A DNA stretch of 64,000 bases from Actinoplanes sp. N902-109 (GTDB taxonomy: Bacteria; Actinomycetota; Actinomycetes; Mycobacteriales; Micromonosporaceae). The translations under genes and the position numbers were made by a program. This document shows, one piece after another, positions 53,596 to 61,920 of this stretch. Each line of letters opens with the position of its first letter. The first letter of the stretch is position 1. The stretch is from the NCBI RefSeq assembly GCF_000389965.1, contig NC_021191.1, forward strand, positions 5,953,501 to 6,017,500. Direction: 5' to 3'. The notes under the pieces were generated by a model. It did not search any database and had not been told where the DNA came from. It worked only from the letters and a program-made list of their open reading frames with translations.

Positions 53596-55338
53596 TCACA
53601 GGCTCCGGACGTCCACATTGGCGAAGGTGACGGCGTACGGCGGCTGCTGGTCGACGGCCTCGACGCTCAGGCCCAGCCGCACCTGCCCGCCGGTGGGGGC
53701 GGCCGGCAGCTTGACCTGACCGGCGTACGCGCCGTTGCGGAAGACCTGGGCCGACTTCTCGCGCACGACGAGGTGCACGCGCACCGACTTCTTCAGCGCG
53801 ATGCGGCTCTTGAGCGGGATGGTGCCGTACACCACCTTGCTGTCCGGCTTGTCGGCCGCGATCGAGAACGAGTCCTGGCAGACCCGCAGCACCTGGCCAC
53901 CGCCGTTGTCGTTCCAGTGGAACCAGATGCCGGCGCAGCTGCCGGCCGACTGCAGCGCGGTGGTGACCTCGACGCCGAAGTCGTCGTCGATCACCTCGTC
54001 CGGGCCGACGCACTGGTAGGTGCCGCGGTCGATGCGCCCGGCCCGCATCACGCCCTTGGTGTAGCAGTTGGCGCTCTGCTCGTGGATCTCGCTGTCCAGC
54101 CACTGGCCGGGCTGGTTGAGCGGGTCCTGGATGATCGGCTCGCCGCCGGTGGGCTCCTTGGGCGTGGGCTTGACCGGTTTGCTGGTCTTGGGCTTGCGGG
54201 ACGCGGCCGGGGCGGGCGAGGCCGACGCCGGCCGGGTGGGCGCCGCGGACGGCGATGCCGACGCCGACGCCGACGGGGACGGCTGCGCGGGCAGGCTGGG
54301 ACCGCCGATGCCCGCGGCCTCGCCGCCGTCCGACGACGCGGCGACCAGCGGGGCCTCGGTGCCGGCGTCCGCGTTGGCCAGGACCACCCCGGTGGCGGTG
54401 ACCCCGGCGACGACCAGCAGCACCGCGGAGGCGGCGATGAGCAGGTTCTTGCGGGACCTGCGCGGCGGCGGTGCGATCGGTGCGAACGACGTCGGGACGG
54501 GCCGGTCGCCGAGCAGCAGGTCGAGCAGCTCGCGGGCGGTGGGCCGGTCGGCGGGGTCGCGGGACAGCGCCACCGCGACGATGTCCCGCAACGGCTCGGG
54601 CAGCCCGGCCAGGTGCGGCGGCTGGGTGAGGATGCGCGCCGCGGTGGCCTGCGGCGAGTCACCGTGGAACGGGGTGCGGCCGGTGCCGGCGTACGAGACC
54701 ACGCAGCCCCACGCGAACACGTCCGCGGCCGCCGTCAGCGGCGTGCCCGGCTCGGACGAGAACCGCTCCGGGGCCATGTAGGCCACGGTGCCGACCATCT
54801 GGTCGGTGCGGGTGTGCTGGCTGGTCGCCTCGAAAGCCCGGGCGATGCCGAAGTCGATCACCTTGGGGCTGCCCGGGGCGAGCAGCACGTTGTCCGGCTT
54901 GAGGTCGCGGTGGATCACCCCGGCGCCGTGGATGCCGGACAGCGCGGTGGCCACCCCGACGGCGAGCGACTGCAGGGCGGCGGCCTTGAGCGGGCCACGC
55001 TCCTCGACCACCTCGGCCAGGCTGGGGCCGTCGACGTACTCGACCACCAGGTACGGCGGGTTGTGGTCGAGGTCGGCGTCGAGCACCTCGGCCGTACAGA
55101 AGGACGGGACCTGGCGGGCACGCTCGACCTCGCTGCGGAACCGGCCCCGGAACTCCGGGTCGTGCGCCAGCTGGGCGTGCACGAGCTTGATCGCGACGTA
55201 CGTGCCGGCCGGGTCGAGCGCGAGGTAGACCACGCCCATGCCGCCGGAGCCGAGCCGGCCGGTCAGCTGGTACGGCCCGAGCCGCTCCGGGTCACCGCGC
55301 AGCAGCGGGTTCACGCGGTACGCGGTCTCCACGATCAT
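53596..55338 (-). CDS. Transmembrane Ser/Thr protein kinase, paralogue of its neighbour
   Basis: 580 residues if started at ATG 55338, picked by analogy with the neighbour's short lead; ATG 55392 and GTG 55419 are in frame. Kinase motifs: LGSGGMGVVYLALD, VAIKLVH, HGAGVIHRDLKPDNVLL, KVIDFGIARA and GTVAYMAPERF. A membrane segment (LLIAASAVLLVVAGVTATGVVLA) and a low-complexity Ser/Ala/Pro/Lys linker lead to an extracellular domain with SANCYTKGVMR, YQCVGPDE, SCAGIWFHWNDNGGG and VRLGLSVEAVDQQPPYAVTFANVDV. The last parallels the neighbouring kinase's sensor end, so a tandem duplication followed by ectodomain divergence is likely. Confidence 0.91.
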   Translation of the reverse strand: MIVETAYRVNPLLRGDPERLGPYQLTGRLGSGGMGVVYLALDPAGTYVAIKLVHAQLAHDPEFRGRFRSEVERARQVPSFCTAEVLDADLDHNPPYLVVEYVDGPSLAEVVEERGPLKAAALQSLAVGVATALSGIHGAGVIHRDLKPDNVLLAPGSPKVIDFGIARAFEATSQHTRTDQMVGTVAYMAPERFSSEPGTPLTAAADVFAWGCVVSYAGTGRTPFHGDSPQATAARILTQPPHLAGLPEPLRDIVAVALSRDPADRPTARELLDLLLGDRPVPTSFAPIAPPPRRSRKNLLIAASAVLLVVAGVTATGVVLANADAGTEAPLVAASSDGGEAAGIGGPSLPAQPSPSASASASPSAAPTRPASASPAPAASRKPKTSKPVKPTPKEPTGGEPIIQDPLNQPGQWLDSEIHEQSANCYTKGVMRAGRIDRGTYQCVGPDEVIDDDFGVEVTTALQSAGSCAGIWFHWNDNGGGQVLRVCQDSFSIAADKPDSKVVYGTIPLKSRIALKKSVRVHLVVREKSAQVFRNGAYAGQVKLPAAPTGGQVRLGLSVEAVDQQPPYAVTFANVDVRSL

Positions 55339-55540
55339 CTCCCGGGGCGTCGGTTCAGCGGCGGCACGACGGCCGGCCGGACAGCGGATCATCCGCGTCC
55401 CGCCGACCGACCAGGCCACTCAACTCGGGCCGCGGCGTGCAGGCAAGTTACCGGCGAGAACCTGCCCGGAAGTCCTCAATTTCTTGACAAACCGCAGCTC
55501 ATACCATCTGTGACAAGCTGTGCACGCTCCGCCGGGAGAG

Positions 55541-57013
55541 CTACTTCTTGCCCGCCTCGGTGAGCCGCAGCGCCAGCGCCGGGCAGACGTTGACGGCCTT
55601 GCGGGCTCCGTTCTCCAGCCACGGCGGCAGCGGTGTCTGGGGGAACGCCGGGAAGCCGTTGGCGTCGAGCCGGATGATCTCGGGTGCGACCGCCGAGCAC
55701 AGCCCGTGCCCGTCGCAGCGCGACCAGTCCAGCGCGAGCTTCCGCGCACCCTGCTGCTGGTGGTAGGGCAGCGGGAGGATGCCGCGCACCTGCTTGCCGC
55801 AGCCCTCGCCGTTGGCGTGCAGCTCGACGTCGCGGGCGAAGACCTCCAGCGCCGACAGCGCGAACCGGGAGGTGCCGTCGGGGTGGCTGCACGCGCCCCG
55901 GCCCTTGACCACACCGGCAGCCTGGCGCACGTTCTCCAGCGCGCTGCCGCCCAGGGCCACCAGGGTGACCGCGCGGGCCAGGTCGGGCAGACCCAACCGG
56001 CAGGGGCCGCACTGGCCCGCCGACTCCCCGGCGAGGTACTGCACGACCTGCGCGACCTCGCCGAGCGGGCAGGTCTGCGAGCCGATCGGGATCAGCATGC
56101 CGGCGCCGAGCGTGCCACCGACCTTGGCGAACCCCTTGCGCGAGATGGTGACCGTCCTGGCCGCCTCCGCGGTGATCCACTTGCCGTGGTAGCCACCGAC
56201 CAGCAGCCCCGCGCCGATGTCGGCGCCGCACATCTCCAGCACCTCCATCAGCGGGGTGCCGGTGGGCGCCTCCACGACGGCGGGCGCGGTGGCCGAGCCG
56301 CCGACGGTCAGCATGACCGTGCCCGGCTCCTCGGGGATGCCGACCGAGTTGTACTCCCACGGGCCCAGCCGCGCGGCGATGGCGATCTGCGAGTACGTCT
56401 CGGCGTTGGACAGCAGCGTGGGCAGTCCGGCCACGCCGTTGTCGCTGGACCGGACCTTGCGCCCGGGCGGGATGTGCGCCTCGCCGTTGATCCCGCGCAC
56501 CAGCGCGCCGCCCTCACCGGAGATGAAGCGGTGCGGCACGGTGACGATCCGGGTCGGCACCGGCATCCGCCGCTCGGCCAGCGCCGCCGCCAGCGAGTCC
56601 TGCCCGACCCCGTCGTCGGCGATGCCGATGACGATCTCCTCGGCGTCCAGCGCGGCCGCGGCCAGCGCGGCGCCGTCCAGGATGAGGTGCGGCGCGCGGG
56701 TCAGGACGACCTTGTCCTTCCACGACGGCGGCTCGCCCTCGGTCGCGTTGACCACGATCACCGGCGGCAGGTCCTGGCGCCGGCACGAGTCGACGACCGC
56801 GCGCACCTTGCGGGCGAACGGGAACCCCGCGCCGCCGCGCCCGCGCAGCTCGATCCGGTCGGCCAGCCCGATCAGCTCACCGCTGGACAGGGCCGCGAAC
56901 CCGCCGTGCACCTCCTGGTGCGCCAGCAGGTCCAGCCGGCCGTACTCCTCCATGCCCGCCGTCAGCCGCGGCGTGCCGATCGATGTGACGGGTGGAACCT
57001 GACTCTCACTCAC
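55541..57013 (-). CDS. NuoF-like flavo-iron-sulfur oxidoreductase with C-terminal ferredoxin domain
   Basis: 490 residues; GTG 57013 overlaps the upstream stop (GTGA). The N-terminal two thirds match the complex I 51-kDa family: NADH/FMN-binding region LRGRGGAGFPFARKV, VVNATEGEPPSWKDK and GPWEYNSVGIPEEPGTVMLTVGG, then an SLBB-like segment. The iron-sulfur region is SAGQCGPCRLG plus a Cys in GRGACSHPDG. The C-terminus is a ferredoxin with C-x5-C (RCDGHGLCSAVAPE) and NVCPALAL, more like a 3Fe-4S or incomplete 4Fe-4S ferredoxin. It should carry electrons from NAD(P)H to the membrane cytochrome encoded just upstream. Confidence 0.88.
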   Translation of the reverse strand: MSESQVPPVTSIGTPRLTAGMEEYGRLDLLAHQEVHGGFAALSSGELIGLADRIELRGRGGAGFPFARKVRAVVDSCRRQDLPPVIVVNATEGEPPSWKDKVVLTRAPHLILDGAALAAAALDAEEIVIGIADDGVGQDSLAAALAERRMPVPTRIVTVPHRFISGEGGALVRGINGEAHIPPGRKVRSSDNGVAGLPTLLSNAETYSQIAIAARLGPWEYNSVGIPEEPGTVMLTVGGSATAPAVVEAPTGTPLMEVLEMCGADIGAGLLVGGYHGKWITAEAARTVTISRKGFAKVGGTLGAGMLIPIGSQTCPLGEVAQVVQYLAGESAGQCGPCRLGLPDLARAVTLVALGGSALENVRQAAGVVKGRGACSHPDGTSRFALSALEVFARDVELHANGEGCGKQVRGILPLPYHQQQGARKLALDWSRCDGHGLCSAVAPEIIRLDANGFPAFPQTPLPPWLENGARKAVNVCPALALRLTEAGKK

Positions 57014-59046
57014 TGAGCTTCCCCTCGCAGCGTCGCCCAGTAACCGGCGTCGTCTGCTTCCTCAACCGTGCCGGTCCGGGATCCTCGGCGGGCCCCCCGG
57101 CCCGTCCCGGTCCGCGCGGATTCCTGCTGTCCTGCTTGTTCCAGCTGGGCGGCCCGGCGGGCGCGGCGCTGCGCCATGTCGACAAGCGTCGGCGTCTCGT
57201 CGGGCTCGATGTCGTCCGGGCCGTCGTAGTCCGGGCCGTCGTAGTCAGGCCGGTCGTAGCCCGGGCGGTCGTAACCCGGGCCGTAGGAGCCCGGGCCGTC
57301 GTGGTCCGCGGCCGGCTCGACGAACTCGCTGCGGCTGTGCCGGCCGGAGTCGGCGCGGTCGACGTCCGCGCCCCGGTCGCGCCGGGCCCGGGGCGCCTCC
57401 TCGTCCTCCTCGGCGTAGCGGGAGGCGCGCGGCGCACGGCGGCGGGGCGCGTCGTCGTACCGGTCGTCGTCGGCGTAGCGGCGCGGCCGCGGGACCTCTT
57501 CCTCGTCGTACGCCGCACGGCGGCTGCGCGGTGCGGGCGCGTCGTCCTCGTCGTACCCGGTGCGGCGGCTGCGCGGGGCCGGTGCGTCCTCCTCGTACAC
57601 CGCCCGGCGCGAGCGCGGCGCGGGCATGTCGTCCGCGTCGTCGGCGAAGTCGGGCGCGAAGGCGGCGCGGCGGCTGCGCGGCGGCGCGGGCATCGCGGCG
57701 TCCTCGTCGGCGAGGCGGCGGGCCCGCGGGCGGGGGGCCGGCTCGTCGGCGGCCTCGTCCTCGGCGTAGCGGCGGGGGCGGCGCGGGGCGTCGTCGTAGC
57801 CGTCGTCGGCCCGGCGGGAGGCGCGCGGGGCGGGTGCCACGTCCTCCTCCTCGTCGGCGTACCCCTCGGTCAGGGCCCGGCGGGAGAACGACCCGGTCGG
57901 CTCGTCGAACCGCTCGCCGCGACGCTGGCGGGGGGCCGGTGCGTCGTCCTCGTACCGGCGCTGGCGGCGCGCCGGCATGTCGTCCTCGTCCTCGAACTCC
58001 CAGCGCTGGGTGGGCACGTCGGCGAAGTCGCGGCGGCGGCGGGCCCGCTCGTCCTCGTCGGGGCGCGGCCGGCGCTCCGCACGCTCCGCGACCGGGACCG
58101 GCATCGGGGCCGGGCTGACCGGTGCGGCGGCCGGGACGGCGGGCTGCTCGCCGGTGGCGCCGGCCGGGCGCGGCGCGGCGGGCTTCCAGGCCTGCACGGC
58201 GTTGCCGCGGTCGGACACGAACGGGTCCTCCTCGCGCCGGCTGCGGCCGCGGCCCTTGCCGGCCGTACCGGCCGAGGCGAGCTTGCCGACCGGCTTCATG
58301 CCACCGGTGTTGCCGCCCGCGGTGCCCTGCTGGGAGGCGAAGTCCTTCTTGCGGTTGAGGCTGACGGCGATCCGGACCGCCAGGCCGATGAGCACCATCA
58401 GGACACAGACGACATAGCTGACGATGACCCAGACCGCGGCGGGCCGGCCGGCGTTCAGCCCGTGCAGCAGGGCGATCGGCCAGATCAGGTACGAGATGCT
58501 GTGGATGCCGCGCCACATCCAGGGCTTGCCCCGGCCGATGAACCGGGCCCGGGCGATGCCGGTCCACATGACCAGCACCATCACCCAGCCGGAGATGGTG
58601 CCGAAGCCGATGAACAGCGTCTTGCCCGGGTTGAGGAACGGGATGAAGGCGTCGATGAACTGCATCTTGCCCATGGCGTACTTGGTCCACAGGTGGATGC
58701 CCAGCGCCGCGATGGCCATGACGCCGGTGGTCCGGTGGGTGGACTGCAGCAGCAGGCGCTGGCGGATCGTTAGGACCAGCCGGTCGGTGGAGACCAGGCC
58801 GACCATGATCGTGATCGAGAGCGACACGAGCGTGAGCACGCCCATGTAGAACTCCGAGTAGCTGAAGATGTAGACGTACGCCACACGGCCCGCCGGGATC
58901 ATCATCATCGCGGCCCAGATGACCGCCAGGATGCAGACCCCGAGCAGCGTGACGGCGAGCTTGGACGGCGGCTTGCGGCCACCGGTGGCACCCATTTCGA
59001 CGTCCACCCGAGCGGTGGGTCGTTCCTTCATCTTCGTCCGGGCCAT
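57010..59046 (-). CDS. Ferric-reductase-like membrane cytochrome b with long charged C-terminal tail
   Basis: 678 residues from ATG 59046 with GAGGAGCC upstream. The N-terminal 240 residues hold six membrane segments with His pairs suited to two b hemes (STHRTTGVMAIAALGIHLW and WRGIHSISYLIWPIALLHGL). This matches the ferric-reductase/cytochrome b561-like fold. The remaining 430 residues are a disordered tail rich in Arg, Asp, Glu, Ala and Pro, built from repeats around APAPRSRRxxYDEDD and YDRPxYDGPDYDGPDD. Stop and next start overlap, so it is co-translated with the NuoF-like protein: probably a transmembrane electron-transfer complex. The electron acceptor is unknown. Confidence 0.85.
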   Translation of the reverse strand: MARTKMKERPTARVDVEMGATGGRKPPSKLAVTLLGVCILAVIWAAMMMIPAGRVAYVYIFSYSEFYMGVLTLVSLSITIMVGLVSTDRLVLTIRQRLLLQSTHRTTGVMAIAALGIHLWTKYAMGKMQFIDAFIPFLNPGKTLFIGFGTISGWVMVLVMWTGIARARFIGRGKPWMWRGIHSISYLIWPIALLHGLNAGRPAAVWVIVSYVVCVLMVLIGLAVRIAVSLNRKKDFASQQGTAGGNTGGMKPVGKLASAGTAGKGRGRSRREEDPFVSDRGNAVQAWKPAAPRPAGATGEQPAVPAAAPVSPAPMPVPVAERAERRPRPDEDERARRRRDFADVPTQRWEFEDEDDMPARRQRRYEDDAPAPRQRRGERFDEPTGSFSRRALTEGYADEEEDVAPAPRASRRADDGYDDAPRRPRRYAEDEAADEPAPRPRARRLADEDAAMPAPPRSRRAAFAPDFADDADDMPAPRSRRAVYEEDAPAPRSRRTGYDEDDAPAPRSRRAAYDEEEVPRPRRYADDDRYDDAPRRRAPRASRYAEEDEEAPRARRDRGADVDRADSGRHSRSEFVEPAADHDGPGSYGPGYDRPGYDRPDYDGPDYDGPDDIEPDETPTLVDMAQRRARRAAQLEQAGQQESARTGTGRGARRGSRTGTVEEADDAGYWATLRGEAQ

Positions 59047-59445
59047 GGCTCCTCGTTCTCCGCAGCGGTGAGGCGTCGTCGTGGGCGTTCGACGTCGCCG
59101 GCATCCGTGGGGGATGCCCCGCGCTCAGTACTGTCGGGCGGTCCGGCGGGCTTCCTTCCTCACGGTGCGTCGTCTCCGGTCCCTGCCCTCCCCCATCTAC
59201 GTGTCTCGGGCAAGTTCGGATGAACGATCGGGAAGTTCTTTGGCGCGAATTTCCCCCGGTCGCCCCCGCGGCTCCGGCCAGATCGGTCCTGACCTGCCAG
59301 GAAACCTCCGCGAAACGCACGGGTACGGAAAAAATAAAGTGCCGCCCCGGGTGGTTCGCAGGGCTCGGTGAACCTTTCGGGCCGCTGCGCCGAACTACTT
59401 CCCGTACGGGGCACGTCGCTAACAATGCGTGAGGGGTTGATTGCT
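59047..59445. other. Divergent promoter region, 399 bp
   Basis: No gene is visible. The region must hold promoters for the cytochrome (leftward) and the secreted protein (rightward). A rare A-run, AAAAAATAAA at 59329-59338, stands out in GC-rich DNA. TAACAA at 59420-59425 is a possible -10 element for the rightward gene. No clear palindrome was found. Confidence 0.5.
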
Positions 59446-60258
59446 GTGCGGTATCGCGCTGCGCTGGCGGCGGCCGCGCTCGCCGTCGCGGGGGCGACCA
59501 TGGTCCTGCCCGGGCGGGCCACCGCCGCCGAGGCGGGTTTCGCCGTGCGGATCACCGAACTGCCGGCCACGTTCGGCGCCGGCGCGGAGAGCCGCTCGTT
59601 GACCGTCGTGATCTCCTCGGACCGTGACCGCTGCAGCAAGGTGCGGTGGTCGCTCCTGCTCCGGGTGGACGGTCCCGCCCTCGACGACGTCAAGGTCACC
59701 CGGGTCGAGGACGACGGCGAGTTCGCCGTGCGCCGCGACGACAGCGGCACCACCGCGCGCATCACGGATGTCGCGCTGGACCCGGGCCGGCTCTGCCGCG
59801 ACCGGACGGTCACCGCCCGATACCAGATCCGCTTCGGCGCGGGCGCTGCGACCGGCAGCGTCACCTTCCAGCCGCAGGCCTTCACCGCCACGGGAAACCT
59901 GCTGCAGGAGACCTCGGGCCGCAGCCCGGTCGTCGGTCAGGAACCGGCCGCCGCCGGGACGCCGGCACCGTCGCCGTCGCCCACCGAGACCGCCGCCGCT
60001 CCCGCCGACGAGGAAAGTAACTCGGCGGAAGACGACGGCGCCGCGACCGACCAGCCGGTCACCCCGAGTCCCGGCGACCTCGACGCGGTCCCGGCCGCCG
60101 CCGAGGGCGGCCCGCCCAGCCTGCTCGGTCCCGGGCTGATCGTCGGCGCGCTGCTCGTCTTTCTCGGCATCGGGCTGCTGCTCCGCCTGCGCTCCCGCCA
60201 GCGCACCACCGCGGCCCGGCTCGCCGAACCCCCGACCGGCTTCTACCCGCTCCCCTAG
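59446..60258 (+). CDS. Secreted protein with C-terminal membrane anchor, unknown function
   Basis: 270 residues from GTG 59446, chosen because GAGGGG lies 9 nt upstream; ATG 59425 is an alternative. A signal peptide (RYRAALAAAALAVAGATMVLPGRATAA) precedes a beta-rich extracytoplasmic domain (FAVRITELPATFGAGAESRSLTVVISSD) with two Cys (DRCSKV, RLCRDR) that may pair. A Pro/Ser/Glu linker (about 180-230) leads to a membrane segment (LIVGALLVFLGIGLLLRL) and a short basic tail. There is no LPxTG motif. Divergent from the cytochrome gene, so it may belong to that redox module. Confidence 0.75.
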   Translation: MRYRAALAAAALAVAGATMVLPGRATAAEAGFAVRITELPATFGAGAESRSLTVVISSDRDRCSKVRWSLLLRVDGPALDDVKVTRVEDDGEFAVRRDDSGTTARITDVALDPGRLCRDRTVTARYQIRFGAGAATGSVTFQPQAFTATGNLLQETSGRSPVVGQEPAAAGTPAPSPSPTETAAAPADEESNSAEDDGAATDQPVTPSPGDLDAVPAAAEGGPPSLLGPGLIVGALLVFLGIGLLLRLRSRQRTTAARLAEPPTGFYPLP

Positions 60259-60398
60259 GGCAAAGGATCTTCCTTCACAAGTATCTGCGGCAAACCTCAG
60301 GAAAGCTTCAGACGCAGTTAAGAGAGCGTCGCGCACTGTCACCCTAAGGTGGGTCGGGCGCCACGACGCACTGTGGACGAAGTCTTTACCGAGGGGCC

Positions 60399-60440
60399 GG
60401 ATGCCGGTGCCTTCACCCCCGGGTGGAGGCACCGGCATCC
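60399..60440. terminator. Hairpin terminator between convergent genes
   Basis: GGATGCCGGTGCCT and AGGCACCGGCATCC form a perfect 14-bp stem that can continue inward through CACCC/GGGTG after one wobble. It lies 141 bp after the secreted-protein stop and 23 bp before the stop of the convergent GNAT gene. Confidence 0.75.
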
Positions 60441-60462
60441 AACGACCACCGGTGGCCGGCCG

Positions 60463-60936
60463 TCAGTCGTCCAGCCGCAGCAGGGTCTCCTCGATCTCCG
60501 TGCCCCGCTGGTTCGCGTACGCGATCTCCTTGCCGGCCGGGACGAAGCCCGCCTTGCGCAGCACCGCCAGGGAGCCCGCGTTGTCGCTGGCCGCGCGGGC
60601 CAGGATCGGCCGCACCGGCAGGGTGGCGAGGTACAGCTTGACCGCGGCGGTGGCGACGCCGCGGCCCCACCACGACCGGTCGAGCCAGTACGTGATCTCG
60701 GTGTCCGCGCCCACCGCGAAGCTGGCGATGGTCCCGGCCAGCTCGCCGTCGACGGTGATCGCCCGCAGATCGATGTCCGGTGCGGTGCGCAGCCGCCGCA
60801 GGTGCGCGTCGAACTCGGCCCGGTCGTCCGGGTCGTCGGCGGTGAACGCGGCCATGTGCACGGCAACCGGATCGCGCATCTGGTCGAAGATCACATCGAG
60901 GTCATCGTCCGCCACGTCCCGCAAACCGATCTCCAT
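60463..60936 (-). CDS. GNAT-family N-acetyltransferase
   Basis: 157 residues. Elements: IGLRDVADDDLDVIFDQMRDP (helix 1), DGELAGTIASF (beta 4), YWLDRSWWGRGVATAAVKLYL (acetyl-CoA loop R-G-V-A) and RAASDNAGSLAVLRKAGFVPAG (N-x-x-S-x-x-x-L-x-K-x-G-F). It is a stand-alone enzyme of the RimJ/RimL-like group with unknown substrate. It is convergent with the secreted-protein gene across a strong hairpin. Confidence 0.9.
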   Translation of the reverse strand: MEIGLRDVADDDLDVIFDQMRDPVAVHMAAFTADDPDDRAEFDAHLRRLRTAPDIDLRAITVDGELAGTIASFAVGADTEITYWLDRSWWGRGVATAAVKLYLATLPVRPILARAASDNAGSLAVLRKAGFVPAGKEIAYANQRGTEIEETLLRLDD

Positions 60937-60965
60937 GCGCGCATGCTACCCAGGCCTGCGGTGCT

Positions 60966-61016
60966 GGTCAGGCCCGGTCACTGGTCAGGCCCGGTCGCTG
61001 GTCAGGCCCGGTCGTG
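60966..61016. repeat. 17-bp tandem repeat, three copies
   Basis: GGTCAGGCCCGGTC starts at 60966, 60983 and 61000. The last copy includes the stop codon of the VOC gene at 61002. Confidence 0.75.
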
Positions 61017-61370
61017 CAGGGTGATCCGGTAGCCGTCGGGGTCGGCGAAGGTGAAGGTGCGGCCGAACGGGCCGTCGATCGGGGCGGCGACGATGGGGTG
61101 CCCGTCGGCGGCCAGCGCGTCGTGGATGGCCTGGACGTCGGTGGCGTGCAGCCAGATCGCGGCGCCGATGCCGGGCTGGGCGACGGACCCGAGGTCGGTG
61201 CCGGGCACGACCTCGCGGAGGGCGAACGCGATCGGCTCGGTGGCGAAGACGACGGCGTGCGGCGGCCCGGCCGGCGCCCGGACGAGGCCGAGGTAGCGCT
61301 CGTAGAACGCTTGCGAGGCGTCGAGGTCGCGGGTCTGCAGCGAGACGAAGTCGGGGCCGGTGACGGGCAT
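61002..61370 (-). CDS. VOC-superfamily (glyoxalase/bleomycin-resistance-like) protein
   Basis: 122 residues from ATG 61370 with GAGGAGCG upstream. It has two babb-babb modules: VSLQTRDLDASQAFYERYLGL opens the first, and AIWLHATDVQAIHDALAADGHPIV with FGRTFTFADPDGYRITLHD closes the second. The family includes glyoxalases, dioxygenases and drug-binding resistance proteins; metal ligands are not clear enough to choose. It is divergent from a MarR regulator with two perfect operators between, so it is probably induced by a ligand of that regulator. Confidence 0.9.
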   Translation of the reverse strand: MPVTGPDFVSLQTRDLDASQAFYERYLGLVRAPAGPPHAVVFATEPIAFALREVVPGTDLGSVAQPGIGAAIWLHATDVQAIHDALAADGHPIVAAPIDGPFGRTFTFADPDGYRITLHDRA

Positions 61371-61390
61371 GGTGTCGCTCCTCGGGTTCT

Positions 61391-61436
61391 GTGTCAGGAT
61401 ACTGACACGGAAGAGGCTATGTCAGAATGCTGACAT
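61391..61436. promoter_or_regulatory. Two perfect MarR-type operators
   Basis: GTGTCAG-GATA-CTGACAC (61391-61408) and ATGTCAG-AATG-CTGACAT (61419-61436) are perfect 7-bp inverted repeats with 4-bp spacers and the same core TGTCAG-N4-CTGACA. Their centres are 28 bp apart. The second overlaps the marR start codon. Confidence 0.85.
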
Positions 61437-61920
61437 GAGTCAAGACGGTGCCGGCATCGACCTCGGGACGTCCCTGGGCTACCTGCTGAAAGAGGCGTCG
61501 AGCGCGCTGCGCGTGGCGATGGAGGAGGTGCTGCGCCCGCTCGGGATGACCGTGACCCGCTACTCCTGCCTGGAGCTGCTGGCGCAACGGCCCGGCTTGT
61601 CGAACTCCGAGCTGGCGCGGGGCGCGTTCGTGACCCGGCAGTCGATGAACGTGCTGCTCCAGACCCTGGAGCAGGAGGGCTGCGTGACCCGGCCGGCGGC
61701 GGCGCCGGTCGGCAAGGTGCTGCCGGCCCGGCTCACCCCCCGCGGCCGGCGCAACCTGGAGAAGGCGACCGCAGCGGTCCGGTCCGTCGAGCTCAGGATG
61801 CTGGCCGGGTTGACCGCGGCCGAGCAGGCGGACGCCTTACGCATCCTGCGCAGCATGGTCACCTCGCTGCGCACGGACGGCGCCGCGGAGAGCCCTCAGG
61901 GGGACTCCGCGCTCAGATAG
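61435..61920 (+). CDS. MarR-family transcriptional regulator
   Basis: 161 residues. Winged helix: LRPLGMTVTRYSCLELLAQRPGLSNSELARGAFVTRQSMNVLLQTLEQEGCVTRPAAAPVGKVLPARLTPRGR, flanked by dimerisation helices. No ribosome site is present. CAGAAT at 61423-61428 ends 6 nt before the ATG, so translation is probably leaderless, and the operator over the start codon suits autorepression. It likely controls the divergent VOC gene. The 3' end overlaps the convergent methyltransferase by 25 bp. Confidence 0.91.
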   Translation: MSQDGAGIDLGTSLGYLLKEASSALRVAMEEVLRPLGMTVTRYSCLELLAQRPGLSNSELARGAFVTRQSMNVLLQTLEQEGCVTRPAAAPVGKVLPARLTPRGRRNLEKATAAVRSVELRMLAGLTAAEQADALRILRSMVTSLRTDGAAESPQGDSALR

